A stretch of 64,000 nt of DNA from Pseudovibrio exalbescens (GTDB lineage: Bacteria; Pseudomonadota; Alphaproteobacteria; Rhizobiales; Stappiaceae). The stretch spans positions 496,001 through 560,000 of the forward strand of contig NZ_JAQZAJ010000002.1 of NCBI RefSeq assembly GCF_028737195.1. The letters run 5' to 3'. The notes under the pieces were generated by a model. That model searched no databases. It had not been told where the DNA came from and was given only the letters and a program-made list of their open reading frames with translations. A program made the translations under genes and the position numbers. Positions within the stretch are counted from its first letter, which is position 1. Each line of letters starts with the position of its first letter. This document shows positions 27,307 through 38,300 of the stretch, piece after piece.

Positions 27307-29823
27307 ATGCCAGCAGGCTGGCAACAACACGCACGTTCCAACGTGCTGTGGCGAACAAGGATTCGGCAATTTGCAAATCTATTTGGTGTTGGCGCGTTCG
27401 CTCTAGTTGGTGCTGCCGGTTTCTCTCAAGCAATGGATTTTCTGCCGCAATTCTCAGGGACGTCTGTCGACGCACTGAAAGTGGTATGGCTGGCTGCGAT
27501 TGCCGGCGCGATCATGTTTGCCGTGGCAACAGCTCTCATGATGGTGCGCAGTCGTCGTCGCCTTGAAGGCACGATTGCCCAACTGCGTCAGGCGCGGGCA
27601 AGCGCCGTTGCACGGATTGATCGGCTCGAGAACATCCTTGAAACAGAAGATTCCCTGATGCTGGTCTGGGAAGGGGCTGAGCGCATTCCTGCGGTCGCAG
27701 GTCATTTGCCGGACTCGCTCAATTTCCCGGAGGGCATCAACCAGCTTCTGGAATACGAGGCATGGCTGGAGACCAAGTCTGCTGAGGCTCTTCGCGCCTA
27801 TCTTGATCATCTGCGCACCCATGGTGAGCCGTTCCGGCTCACTTTGAGCACCACCAATGGTGTTTATCTGGAGGCAACAGGGCGCACCGCAGGTGGGGCC
27901 GCAGTGCTGCGCCTGCGTGACCTGACGGGCGACCGTCAAGCCAGCGCGCGCCTGTCAGAGCAGAACGAGAAACTGCAAAATCAGCTTGAAGGCATCCGCA
28001 GTCTGCTGGACGCGTTGCCGGGCCCTGCCTGGCAGAGAGATGATGCGGGTAAGCTCGTTTGGGTGAACACGGCATATCTGGATGCGGTTGAAGCCAGCAC
28101 CCTTGCCGATGTGCTTTCCAAGGGGGCAGAGCTTTTGGACGCCAAGGGCCGTATGAAGCTCAGCACAATGCGCGAGACCAACGGCGTTTACAGCGCACCA
28201 ATGCCGGTTGTTGCTGCTGGAGAGCGGTGTGTCTACCAAATCACCGATGTTTTGAGTGACAAGTCAAGCGCGGGCCTTGCGCAGGACATCAGCGAGCTGG
28301 AGCGCGTTCAGAACGAACTGCGCCGTACGTTGGACTTCCACACCCGTACGCTGGATGAACTCCAAACCGCTGTCGCCATCTACGGTGCCGACCGCCGTTT
28401 GAAGTTCCACAATGCTGCATACCGCACGCTTTGGGAACTGGATCCATCCCTGCTGGAATCGTCGCCTGAAGAAGGCGCAGTTCTTGATGCCATGCGTGCA
28501 GCACGCAAGCTGCCGGAGCAGGCGGACTACCGCTCATGGCGCGCCAAGCATCTGGAGAGCTACCAATCGCTGGAAGCGCGTGAGTTCTGGTGGCACCTGC
28601 CGGACGGGCGTACCCTGCGTGTGATCGCGAACCCGCATCCTCAAGGCGGCGTGACGTACATCTACGAGAATGTAACCGAGCGCCTCGATCTGGAAAGCCG
28701 CTACAACTCCCTCATTCGCGTTCAGGGCGAAACGCTGGATCACCTGTCCGAAGCTGTGGCTGTGTTTGGCTCCAATGGCCGTCTGCGCCTCTGGAACCCG
28801 GCGTTTGCCGACATCTGGCGCTTTACAGAAGCCGAGTTGCAAAACGAGCCGCATGTTTCTGGTTTGGTGGAGAAGTGTAAGCATCTCTTGCCGGATTCGA
28901 CCGTGCTCAAGGAACTTGCTGGCGGCATCACGGGCCTGTCTGACAGCCGTACCAACCTCACGGGGCGCATGGAGCGTATTGATGGAATGATCATCAATTA
29001 CGTAACTGTCCCGCTGCCCGATGGCGGGACGTTGCTGACCTTCGTCAACGTGACCGACAGCGTGAATGTTGAACGGGCGCTGGTGGAAAAGAACGAGGCA
29101 CTGGAAGAGGCGGACCAGCTGAAGAACACCTTCATTCAGCATGTGTCTTACGAGCTGCGCTCGCCGCTCACCACGATTATCGGCTTTGCGCAGTTGCTTT
29201 CCGACCAAAAGTTCGGCGATCTGTCCACCAAGCAGACCGAGTACATGCAGTACATCCTGTCGTCCTCGTCGTCACTGCTGGCCATCATCAATGACATTCT
29301 GGATCTGGCGACGGTGGATGCCGGTATTATGGAGCTCAACATCTCCGATGTGGATGTGGCCGAGACCGTGTCCGAAGCCATCGTTGGTCTTCAGGATCGC
29401 TTGACCGAATCCAACATCAGCCTGAACACCAACCTGCCCGATAACATTGGCACCATTCGCGCAGACGAACGCCGCCTCCGGCAGGTTTTGTACAATCTTT
29501 TGTCCAACGCCGTACGCTATTCTGAAGCGGGCGGACAGGTGGATGTCAGGTGTGTTCGTGATGCAAATTCCATCAAGTTTACCGTGGAAGATCATGGGGT
29601 TGGCATTCCCGAGGAACTGCTGGAACAGGTGTTCTCCCGCTTCGTGGGCAGGGGAGCGGCTGGAAGCCGACACGGGGTTGGCCTTGGACTTGCCATTGTA
29701 AAGAGTTTTGTTGAGCTGCACGGCGGCACCGTTGACATCTCTTCCAAGGAAGGCGAAGGCACCACCGTCACCTGTACATTCCCGCTGGAGCCGCGTGTTC
29801 TGGATCTTCAAGCTGCGGAATAA
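27307..29823 (+). CDS. divL: DivL-type cell-cycle histidine-kinase homologue with phospho-acceptor tyrosine
   Basis: An 838-residue membrane-anchored PAS-kinase. Two hydrophobic segments lie at about residues 25-42 and 58-80, a coiled coil follows, then several PAS-like repeats (about 110-600). In the H-box the histidine is replaced by tyrosine: QHVSYELRSPL with Tyr615. This substitution is the hallmark of DivL, which acts as a non-canonical partner of CckA to control CtrA. The ATPase part keeps LRQVLYNLLSNAVRYS (in short NLLSNAVRYS), VEDHGVGIP and GVGLGLAIVKSF. AGGGGG is 7 bases before the ATG. Upstream of the tsaE fusion gene as in other alphaproteobacteria. The long 5' gap (27071-27306) has two GANTC sites (near 27077 and 27226). 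Confidence 0.88.
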   Translation: MPAGWQQHARSNVLWRTRIRQFANLFGVGAFALVGAAGFSQAMDFLPQFSGTSVDALKVVWLAAIAGAIMFAVATALMMVRSRRRLEGTIAQLRQARASAVARIDRLENILETEDSLMLVWEGAERIPAVAGHLPDSLNFPEGINQLLEYEAWLETKSAEALRAYLDHLRTHGEPFRLTLSTTNGVYLEATGRTAGGAAVLRLRDLTGDRQASARLSEQNEKLQNQLEGIRSLLDALPGPAWQRDDAGKLVWVNTAYLDAVEASTLADVLSKGAELLDAKGRMKLSTMRETNGVYSAPMPVVAAGERCVYQITDVLSDKSSAGLAQDISELERVQNELRRTLDFHTRTLDELQTAVAIYGADRRLKFHNAAYRTLWELDPSLLESSPEEGAVLDAMRAARKLPEQADYRSWRAKHLESYQSLEAREFWWHLPDGRTLRVIANPHPQGGVTYIYENVTERLDLESRYNSLIRVQGETLDHLSEAVAVFGSNGRLRLWNPAFADIWRFTEAELQNEPHVSGLVEKCKHLLPDSTVLKELAGGITGLSDSRTNLTGRMERIDGMIINYVTVPLPDGGTLLTFVNVTDSVNVERALVEKNEALEEADQLKNTFIQHVSYELRSPLTTIIGFAQLLSDQKFGDLSTKQTEYMQYILSSSSSLLAIINDILDLATVDAGIMELNISDVDVAETVSEAIVGLQDRLTESNISLNTNLPDNIGTIRADERRLRQVLYNLLSNAVRYSEAGGQVDVRCVRDANSIKFTVEDHGVGIPEELLEQVFSRFVGRGAAGSRHGVGLGLAIVKSFVELHGGTVDISSKEGEGTTVTCTFPLEPRVLDLQAAE

Positions 29824-29872
29824 CTGCCAGATTTAAACCGGCACAAGGCTGGATGGGGCTCATCAGCGCACA

Positions 29873-31387
29873 ATGATTGTCACGTTATATTCTCAAGCCG
29901 AAACCGAGCGTTTTGCGGAAGACTTTGCGGAATTTTTGAAGCCGGGCGATGTGATCGCCCTTTCCGGTGATTTGGGCACGGGCAAGTCCACGTTCTCCCG
30001 CGCATTGCTGCGCTATCTGGCCGGAGAGCCAGAGTTGGAAGTGCCTAGCCCAACCTTTACGCTCGTTCAGACCTATGATCTGGAGCGTCTGTTTCTGGCG
30101 CATATGGACCTTTATCGCCTCGAAGAGCCAGAAGAGCTGGAAGAGCTTGGCCTTGAGGACACGCTGGAGCGCGGCGCAGCCCTTGTTGAGTGGCCAGAGA
30201 TGGGAGATGCCCGGTATTGGCCCGAAGCGCTTCTGGTGAAGATTGAGGAAGGGCCTGAGCCGGACAGCCGGATCTTCACCCTAACGCCGCAGAGCAGCGA
30301 TTGGGACGCGCGGCTGAAGCGTCTGCAGGCACGCCGTGAGCTGCTGCTCGGCACAACGTGGATGGAGCGGCCTCGGGATCACCTCAAGGGCGACGCCTCC
30401 ACCCGTAGTTATCTGCGCCTAAATGGCGAGGCTGGCGGCGCGGTTCTGATGGATTATCCGCCAAGGGCGGGGGAGGCAACGCTGCCCTCCGGCAAGACCT
30501 ATGCACAGTCCGTACATCTGGCGCATTCCATCGATGATTTTCTCGCCATAGCGGAAGAGCTGCGCCATCGCGGTTTGCGCGTGCCTGAGATCTATGCGCT
30601 GGATCGGCCCAATGGTCTTGCGCTAATGGAGGACCTCGGCACTCAGTTCATCGTGCAGGACGGTGCGCCCATCGCAGACCGATACAAACGCGCGCTGGAT
30701 GTGCTGCTTCACATGCACCAGCAGGCGTGGCCGGAGACGGCCCGTTCGGGCGATGCAACCCATGCCCTTGGCCGCTATGATCTGGCCTCCTACATGACCG
30801 AGGCCGAACTCTTCATGGAGTTCTATCGCCCGCACGCGGAGGGCAAAGAGGCTTCCAGCAAGGACCGGACCCTGTTCAAAGAGGCTTGGCAAAAGGCACT
30901 CGCACCGCTTGAGGCCCTGCCAAAGACTTGGGTGATGCGGGACTTTCACAGCCCCAATCTGCTTTGGCTCGACCGGGCTGAAGGGCTGGACCAGATTGCG
31001 CAGATCGATTTTCAGGACGCCCTTATTGGACCAATTGCTTATGACGTTGCGTCCCTTGTGATGGATGCCCGCCTGACGATCCCTCGTGACCTTCAGGAAG
31101 AGCTGCTGGCGCACTATTGCGAAAAAGCGCTTAAATACCTAAGTGATTTTGATGAAGGCCTGTTTAGGTACGGAGTTGCTACACTTGCAGCCCATCGTAA
31201 CACTAAGATTTTGGGGGGCTTTGTCCGGTTAAATACCGTATTTGGTAAGCCGGCGTATCTTGAGCATCTGCCCCGGATCAGAGAGTATCTTGTACAGGCT
31301 CTTTCACATCCTGAGCTGGAAGAGCTCAAGACGGTGTATGACGTCATACTGCCGTCAAATCCTCTGCTGCACAGTGCGAGCAAATAG
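29873..31387 (+). CDS. Fusion of TsaE (tRNA t6A synthesis ATPase) and AmgK-like sugar kinase
   Basis: 504 residues in two parts. Residues 1-150 are TsaE: Walker A GDLGTGKSTF (about 32-41), PSPTFTLVQ near 61 and HMDLYRLE near 82; TsaE powers threonylcarbamoylation of tRNA. Residues about 155-504 are an aminoglycoside-phosphotransferase fold like AmgK: GDASTRSYLR near 169, the catalytic loop VMRDFHSPNLLW with Asp357 and Asn362, and IDFQDA near 379. AmgK phosphorylates N-acetylmuramic acid at C1 for cell-wall recycling. The next gene, a MurU-like nucleotidyltransferase, is its known partner. The fusion reads as one continuous frame with no frameshift. The sugar specificity is an inference. Confidence 0.88.
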   Translation: MIVTLYSQAETERFAEDFAEFLKPGDVIALSGDLGTGKSTFSRALLRYLAGEPELEVPSPTFTLVQTYDLERLFLAHMDLYRLEEPEELEELGLEDTLERGAALVEWPEMGDARYWPEALLVKIEEGPEPDSRIFTLTPQSSDWDARLKRLQARRELLLGTTWMERPRDHLKGDASTRSYLRLNGEAGGAVLMDYPPRAGEATLPSGKTYAQSVHLAHSIDDFLAIAEELRHRGLRVPEIYALDRPNGLALMEDLGTQFIVQDGAPIADRYKRALDVLLHMHQQAWPETARSGDATHALGRYDLASYMTEAELFMEFYRPHAEGKEASSKDRTLFKEAWQKALAPLEALPKTWVMRDFHSPNLLWLDRAEGLDQIAQIDFQDALIGPIAYDVASLVMDARLTIPRDLQEELLAHYCEKALKYLSDFDEGLFRYGVATLAAHRNTKILGGFVRLNTVFGKPAYLEHLPRIREYLVQALSHPELEELKTVYDVILPSNPLLHSASK

Positions 31388-31417
31388 TTCTTCCAATTTA
31401 CTTGAAAGAATAAAGGA

Positions 31418-32152
31418 ATGAATAAGAACCCAATCGCTCACCCAGAGCGTGCCATAGTGCTATCGGCTGGCATGGGCAAGCGCATGCGCCCGTTGACCGC
31501 CACCACCCCGAAGCCTCTGATCGAAGTGGCCGGCAGATCCATGCTGGACTACACCTTGCAGCGCCTGCAAAAGGGCGGCGTTCAGGAAGCGGTGGTGAAC
31601 GTGCACTATCTGGCTGACTTGGTGGAAGTTCATGCCAAGAAGTTTCAGGGTATGGCCGTTGCCATTTCTGACGAACGCGATGAGCTGCTGGAGACCGGCG
31701 GCGGCGTAAAGAAGGCTCTGCCACACCTGGGAAACCAGCCGTTTCTGGTGACCAACTCCGACAGCCTCTGGATTGAGGGCGTGCGCCCAAATCTGGAGAC
31801 CATGGCCGAGGCGTGGAATCCTGAGAAAATGGACATCCTGTTGCTGATGGTGCCAAGTGTGAATTCCGTTGGCTACACCGGCAAGGGCGACTTCACCATG
31901 GACGTTGAAGGTGTTTTGAAGCGTCGCGTGGAGCGAACCGTGGCGCCCTATGTCTATTCCGGCACTGCCATCTTCAAGCCAGAGGTGTTTGAGGATACCC
32001 CAGACGGGCCGTTTTCCCTGAACTTGCTGTTTGATCGCGCGATCGAACAGGGGCGTCTTTATGGCGTGGAAGGGGATGGCCTGTGGCTTCACGTGGGAAC
32101 CCCGGAAGCTTTGGTTGATGCCGAAAGAGCCATTGCAGAAAGCGTGAACTGA
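31418..32152 (+). CDS. murU: MurU-like nucleotidyltransferase
   Basis: 244-residue sugar-1-phosphate nucleotidyltransferase. The N-terminal LSAGMGKRMRPLTATTPKPL (in short SAGMGKRMRPLT and PKPL) is the nucleotide-binding signature; NSDSLWIEG near residue 111 supplies the metal aspartate. With AmgK, MurU converts recycled MurNAc to UDP-MurNAc, bypassing de novo synthesis and giving intrinsic tolerance to fosfomycin in other bacteria. It is 30 bases downstream of the TsaE-AmgK fusion gene, which strongly supports this assignment over glucose or mannose activation. AAAGGA is just before the ATG. Confidence 0.85.
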   Translation: MNKNPIAHPERAIVLSAGMGKRMRPLTATTPKPLIEVAGRSMLDYTLQRLQKGGVQEAVVNVHYLADLVEVHAKKFQGMAVAISDERDELLETGGGVKKALPHLGNQPFLVTNSDSLWIEGVRPNLETMAEAWNPEKMDILLLMVPSVNSVGYTGKGDFTMDVEGVLKRRVERTVAPYVYSGTAIFKPEVFEDTPDGPFSLNLLFDRAIEQGRLYGVEGDGLWLHVGTPEALVDAERAIAESVN

Positions 32153-32197
32153 CGCCTAAAAAGGATCATCTCTTGATTCTTTTGCAGGCGGTCTGTT

Positions 32198-35100
32198 TTG
32201 AGCCAGAACAAGCTTTTCACCATCGCACCACCAACGCCTTTCCTTCAGACGTTGGTGGAGAACCTCCTCACAGGTGAACTGGTTCCCGGGTTTGATGCCA
32301 ACTCAAGCCCGCTCGCGCTCAGCAAGGTAACCATATATGTGCCCACGCGACGTGCGGCGCGGTCCTTGCCCACCCTCCTGCGAGAGGCGATGGGCCAGCG
32401 GTCCATCCTGCTGCCCAAAATTCTGCCCCTTGGCGACGTGGAGGAAGACGAGCAGGTTCTGCGGCAAGAGCCGGATGCGGAGCCTCTGCCTCCTGCCATG
32501 TCGTTGATGGAGCGCAAGCTGGCCATGACACAGCTCGTGTGGGCGTGGAAGGGCCATTTGCGCCGCGAACTGTTGGGCCTGGGCGAGGGCGATACATCGG
32601 CGTTCCCGGCATCCTCAGCAGATGCGGCATGGCTTGCCGGTGATTTGCTGACCTTGATGGATGAGGTGCAGACGGAAGAAGCCAACTGGACCGACCTGAC
32701 GGGCCTTGTGCCGGACAATCACGCCCAATACTGGCAGATCACGCTGGAGTTCCTGCGCATTGTGAGTGAGCAGTGGCCCGCCTTCCTGAAAGAAGCCGGG
32801 TTCATGGACCCCAAGGCCCGCCGGTCGGCGTTGATCCGCCGCGCCGCGCAGCTGCTGCGAGATCAGCCACCCAAAGGGCCGGTGATTGTCGCAGGCGCGA
32901 CGGGCTCCGTGCCAGCGACAGCGGAGCTTTTAAAAGCCGTGCTTTCCTTGGAGCATGGAGCCATTGTCCTTCCAGCTCTTGACCAGCGCATGGACAATGA
33001 AAGCTGGAAAGCCTTGGGCGGAACGGATGAGGGCATGGCTGTGCCCGGTCACCCGCAATACAGCCTGCAGAAACTTCTCGCCACCTTGGGGCGCACCCGT
33101 GACGACGTGGTGGCGCTGGGGACTGTTTCGAGCCCTTCCTTGAGCCATCGAAGCGCAATCGTAAACGAGGCGCTGCGTCCGGCAGACACCACGGATGCCT
33201 GGCAGGGCTTTTTTGCAAGCGAGCTGGCAACCAAGCGGCCCGAAGCCTTCCAGAATGTCGCGGTGCTTTCAGCGGGCAGTGAAGCGGAAGAGGCGCTGGC
33301 CGTCGCCTTGGTGTTGCGTGAAGGCATAGAAGCGGACAAGAAGGTGGCGCTCATCACGCCAGACAGAACACTGTCCCGCCGCGTGGCCTCGGAGTTGGCG
33401 CGTTGGAACATTGCCGTTGATGATACCGCTGGCCGTCCGCAAGATCAGACGCCGCCTACCATCCTCGCCATGCTGACCGCCAAGCTTGCCTTGGGCGGCC
33501 TCGACCCTGTTCAACTTCTGGCGCTGTTGAAGCACCCGTTGGCTCGGTTCGGTTTGCCGGTAAAGGAAGTGCGCGCCGCCGCGCGTGCGCTTGAACGTGG
33601 TGTGTTGCGCGGGCCGTCACCCCGGCCCGGCATATCAGGTCTGAAAGAAGCCATTCTCGCAGCCCGATCCGCCGTGGAAGACAGGCACACCCCACGCTGG
33701 AAAAAGCTGGTAGAGGCAGACTGGCAATCGATCGATCAGCTCGTTATGCGGCTGGAGGAGGCGATTGGTCCTCTCGAGGCGCTTCTGGGTGCAGCGTCCG
33801 ATGTGGATGTCAAACACATTGCCCAACTGCATACTGATGCGGTGATAAAAGTTGCCGAGGAAGAAGACGGCTCCACCACCGAACTTTTCAAGGGAGAAAC
33901 CGGTGCTGCCCTTGCAGACACGCTGACCTCTCTTCTGGACGCTGAGACCAGCAGTCTCGCCATTCCGGCCGCGGAATGGCCCGGCGTCTTTGCCGCCCTT
34001 GTGTCTGGCAATGCGGTGCGCTCCAAGCTGCCCGCAGACCCTAGAGTGCACCTGCTTGGACCGATGGAGGCGCGGCTTCAGCATTTCGACCGGGTGGTGC
34101 TCGGCGGATTGAACGAAGGTATCTGGCCGCAAAGAACACGTAACGACCCTTGGCTCAACCGTCCCATGAAAGGCCAGATCGGCCTCGACCCGCCGGAACG
34201 GCGCATTGGGTCCTCAGCCCATGACTTTTTGTGCGCCATGGGGGCGGAAGAAGTGGTCTTGTCCCGCTCAGCGCGGGTGGATGGTGCCCCGGCTGTAGCC
34301 TCCCGCTGGCTGCAACGGATTTTGACGCTGGCCGGGGACGAAGTGACAACCGCCATGAAGCAGCGTGGCACGCCCTACGTGGAAATGGCGCGAACACTGG
34401 ACCGCTTGGAAGTGCCGGTGATGCCAGCTGAACGCCCGGAACCCAAGCCGCCGCTCAATGCGCGGCCCAAGCAGCTGTCGGTCACGCGCATCGAAACCCT
34501 GATACGCGACCCCTACGAGATTTACGCCCGCAACATTCTGAGACTGGAGGAAGTTGACCCTATTGGCGGCGAGCCAAATGCTGCCGACAAGGGCACCATC
34601 ATCCATGATGCGCTGGCAAACTTCTTGAGCCAGTGGGATGCGGCTTTTGATGACAAGGCCATTCGAGCCCTGTTGGATGAAGGGGGGCGGTTGTTCCGCC
34701 CACTAGACGCGTTCCCGGCCATTCGAGCGCTGTGGTGGCCCCGTTTCGAGAAGATCGCAGAAAGCTTCGTTGGCTTTGAATATGGCCGTGCCGCCGATAT
34801 TGAAAGGCGTTTTCTGGAAGTGTCTGGGGGAGCGGAGATGAAACGGCCAGATGGCAGTACGTTCAAGCTGACTGGCCGGGCGGACCGCATTGATCTGATG
34901 AAAGGCAATCAGCTTCAAGTGATTGACTACAAGACCGGCGTTCCGCCCTCGCAAAAGCAGGTGGAGGCGCTGCTCTCGCCCCAGCTGCCGCTTGAAGTGG
35001 CCATGATCCGCCGAGGTGGGTTTGAGGGCATACCGGCAGAAGCTCCAGTCAGCTCAATCCTCTATGTACAGTTGAAGGGCGGACGTGAGGCTTTGAAAGT

Positions 35101-35311
35101 CCACAAGCGCGACCCGGAAGATCAGAGCGTGGAAGAACTTGCCGAAGAAGCATGGAGCCGACTGGAACAGTTGGTTGCGGCCTATGAAAACCCGGCGAAG
35201 GGATACTTGTCCCGTGCCCGTGTTTTGAAAGAGCGTCAATGGGCCTCGGCCTATGACCACCTCGCCCGCGTGCAGGAATGGTCCCTTGGCGGCGAAGGGG
35301 AGGACGACTGA
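32198..35311 (+). CDS. addB: Double-strand break repair protein AddB
   Basis: 1037-residue alphaproteobacterial AddB, partner of AddA in the helicase-nuclease that resects double-strand breaks and loads RecA (functional RecBCD equivalent). The N-terminal region has an inactivated UvrD-like fold with no standard Walker A lysine box. The C-terminal part carries a PD-(D/E)xK nuclease: DKGTIIHDALANFLSQW-type helix near residue 800 (in short GTIIHDAL) and VIDYKTGVP near residue 907. Its stop overlaps the addA start in TGATG. It follows murU by 45 bases. Confidence 0.93.
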   Translation: MSQNKLFTIAPPTPFLQTLVENLLTGELVPGFDANSSPLALSKVTIYVPTRRAARSLPTLLREAMGQRSILLPKILPLGDVEEDEQVLRQEPDAEPLPPAMSLMERKLAMTQLVWAWKGHLRRELLGLGEGDTSAFPASSADAAWLAGDLLTLMDEVQTEEANWTDLTGLVPDNHAQYWQITLEFLRIVSEQWPAFLKEAGFMDPKARRSALIRRAAQLLRDQPPKGPVIVAGATGSVPATAELLKAVLSLEHGAIVLPALDQRMDNESWKALGGTDEGMAVPGHPQYSLQKLLATLGRTRDDVVALGTVSSPSLSHRSAIVNEALRPADTTDAWQGFFASELATKRPEAFQNVAVLSAGSEAEEALAVALVLREGIEADKKVALITPDRTLSRRVASELARWNIAVDDTAGRPQDQTPPTILAMLTAKLALGGLDPVQLLALLKHPLARFGLPVKEVRAAARALERGVLRGPSPRPGISGLKEAILAARSAVEDRHTPRWKKLVEADWQSIDQLVMRLEEAIGPLEALLGAASDVDVKHIAQLHTDAVIKVAEEEDGSTTELFKGETGAALADTLTSLLDAETSSLAIPAAEWPGVFAALVSGNAVRSKLPADPRVHLLGPMEARLQHFDRVVLGGLNEGIWPQRTRNDPWLNRPMKGQIGLDPPERRIGSSAHDFLCAMGAEEVVLSRSARVDGAPAVASRWLQRILTLAGDEVTTAMKQRGTPYVEMARTLDRLEVPVMPAERPEPKPPLNARPKQLSVTRIETLIRDPYEIYARNILRLEEVDPIGGEPNAADKGTIIHDALANFLSQWDAAFDDKAIRALLDEGGRLFRPLDAFPAIRALWWPRFEKIAESFVGFEYGRAADIERRFLEVSGGAEMKRPDGSTFKLTGRADRIDLMKGNQLQVIDYKTGVPPSQKQVEALLSPQLPLEVAMIRRGGFEGIPAEAPVSSILYVQLKGGREALKVHKRDPEDQSVEELAEEAWSRLEQLVAAYENPAKGYLSRARVLKERQWASAYDHLARVQEWSLGGEGEDD

Positions 35312-38300
35312 TGCAGATCCCGGCAAAGACACTGGAAAGTCAGGCGAAGGCCGCCCACCCCCTCAACTCGGCTTGGGTAAGTGCCAATGCAGGCTCCGGC
35401 AAGACCTTCGTTCTGGCGCGGCGTGTCATTCGCTTGCTGTTGAACGGCACTGATCCATCGCGCATTCTCTGCCTGACCTTTACCAAGGCCGCGGCCGCCG
35501 AAATGGCAACGCGCGTTTTCGATATTCTTGCCTTCTGGACCAGTCTGTCCGATGCTGAACTGGCAAAGGAACTTGAGGTGATTGAAGGTCGCCCGCCAGA
35601 ACCGAAAAAGGTTTCTGAAGCGCGCAGGCTGTTCGCAAGAGCACTGGAAACACCGGGTGGCCTGAAAATTCAAACGATTCATGCCTTCTGCGAAGCTCTG
35701 TTGCATCAGTTCCCGCTGGAGGCAAACGTGGCCGGGCACTTTTCCGTGCTCGATGACCGCATTGCCGACGAGCTGCTTTCAGAAGCGCGGGCCCGCGTGT
35801 TGCACCGGGCAGAGGTGGACCCGGATACGGATCTTGGCCGGGCCCTTGCGCTGCTCATTGAGCTGCTGCCCGATGCAGGTGTTGAGAGCGCCCTTTCCGA
35901 GCTTATTGGCAAGCGCGATGCCTTCTACCGTTGGATTGTCGCTGCAGGTTCTCTGGAAAATGCGCTGGGCGAACTGATCGCAAGCTTTGGATTGACGGCC
36001 AACGACACCCCTGAAGCAATTGATGCCGCCTTCAAGAGTGAGTGCCTGCTGTCATCGCAAGAGGTGAAAGCCTATGCCGAAGCGCTGCGCACAGGCACGA
36101 AAACAGATCAAGGGCGCGCCGATGCCATGCTGGCAACCTTGGCGGCTCCCACAGATGAGGTCTGGCGGAGAAGCTGGCTGGATGTGTTCCTCACTCAGAA
36201 GATGGAACCTCGCAAAAGCCTCGGCACCAAGAAGATTCAGGAGGGCTTTCCGCATGTGATTGAGCACATGATGGAGGAGCAGCAACGTTTGCTGAGCCTC
36301 TTGGAAAAGCGTGCTGCTGCAATCACCGTTGCGGGCACCAAGGCGATATTGCATCTGTCTGACGCAGTGCTTCAGCACTACGAGAAGGACAAGATTCAAC
36401 GCGGGTTTCTCGACTTTGAAGATCTGGTAGTACGCGCCGCGAACCTGCTCTCTCGCTCGGATGCGGCCCGGTGGGTTCAATACAAGCTGGATCAGGGGCT
36501 TGACCATATCCTCGTGGATGAAGCGCAGGACACGAGCCCGCGTCAGTGGGAAGTGATTGGCGCGCTGGCAGAGGAATTCTTTGCAGGCGAGGGCGCGCGG
36601 GCGGGCGTTCGAACCATTTTTGCCGTCGGCGATGAAAAGCAATCGATCTACTCATTTCAAGGCGCAGTGCCTGCGTATTTTGCGCAGATGCGTGACTTCT
36701 TTAAACGACGCGCCGGTGAAGCTCAGAAAACCTTTGAGGCCATTGAGCTGAACCTTTCGTTCCGCTCCACTCCGGACGTACTGGGTGCCGTCGACAAGGT
36801 GTTCGAGGTTCCTGAGGCCTATGCGGGCCTGTCGCAGGACAATCTTGCGCCGGTGCATGAGGCCATTCGCCGGAATGATCCCGGTCTCGTTGAGATTTGG
36901 CCCCTGGAAGAGCACGCGGACATAGAGGAACCAGAGGATTGGACTGAGCCTGTCGACCGGATCGGCAGCTCAAATCCAATGATGCGGCTGGCACGCCGGA
37001 TTGCAGGGCAAATCCGTGACTGGGATGAGAATGGCGTGGCATCGCCGGGAGATGTGCTGGTGTTGGTGCGCAAGCGTGGCCCGTTTGTGGATGCGCTGAA
37101 CCGCGAGTTGAAGCGTCTTGACGTACCTGCTGCCGGTGCGGACCGGCTGACCCTGACAGACCATATCGCCGTGCAGGACTTGGTCGCGCTGGGCCGGTTC
37201 ATTCTGTTGGCGGAAGACGACATGTCTCTTGCCTGCACATTGAAAAGCCCTTTGTTTGGCCTGTCCGACGATGACCTATTCGAGATTGCTCATGAAACGC
37301 CGGGCCGTCCTCGCCCCGGCACGCTCTGGCAGATGCTGGTGAGAAAGGCGGACAGCTCCGAAAAGTGGGCGGCAATCCGCAGTCAACTGGAAGACTGGCG
37401 TGATCGCGCCGACTTTGTGCCGCCTTTCGAGTTTTATGCGCGCATTCTGGGGGGCGATGGGCATCGTCTCAACTTCCGCCGCCGTCTTGGCTCGGAAGTG
37501 GATGATGTGCTTGACGAGTTCCTTGCCCTGACAATCACATTTGAGCAGACCGGGACACCGGGTCTTGAAGGCTTCCTTGCTTGGCTTGCCGCCGCGCCAA
37601 CCGAGATCAAGCGCGAGCTGAACAACGCCAAAGGCATGGTGCGCATTATGACCGTTCACGGCTCCAAGGGGCTGGAAGCGCCGTTTGTCATTCTGGCGGA
37701 CAACTGTTCTGCGCCCGTATCGGCGCATCACGATCCGGTGATGCTGGAAAAGGCACGGCAAAACGACGAAAAAGCCGCGAATGCACTCGTATGGCTGCCC
37801 ACTTCTGCACTGCGGACGCCGTGGCACAAGGAGGCCCTGCAAGCCATGCGGGACGGGCAGGAGGAAGAGTATCGTCGCCTGCTTTACGTTGCCATGACCC
37901 GTGCCAAGGACCGCCTTGTCGTATGTGGTTGGTCGCCAAAGCGCGGGCCTCATGCCAATTGCTGGTATTCGATCATTGATCGCGGTTTGGCTGCTGAAAG
38001 CCGCCCGCAGCTTGATCAACTCGGCAATACCATCGGCCTGCGCTGGACCCGGGACGGCGTTGAAAAAGAAGAGCCAAAGCTTGGCGGAACAAAAGCGGAG
38101 CCCGTGAATGCGGCGGTAAGTTTGCCTGCGTGGGTTACGCGCAATGTGTCGGCACCAGACCGTTTGCGGCGCTTGAAGCCATCCGCTGCGTTTGAGGAAA
38201 TGGAAACCAAGCAAGGCATCGAGCCTCCCTCTCCGATACAGGCCCTTGAAGCTGCACGCCAGCCCGAAAGCTGGCCGTTGGTCCGGGGGCGTATGGTTCA

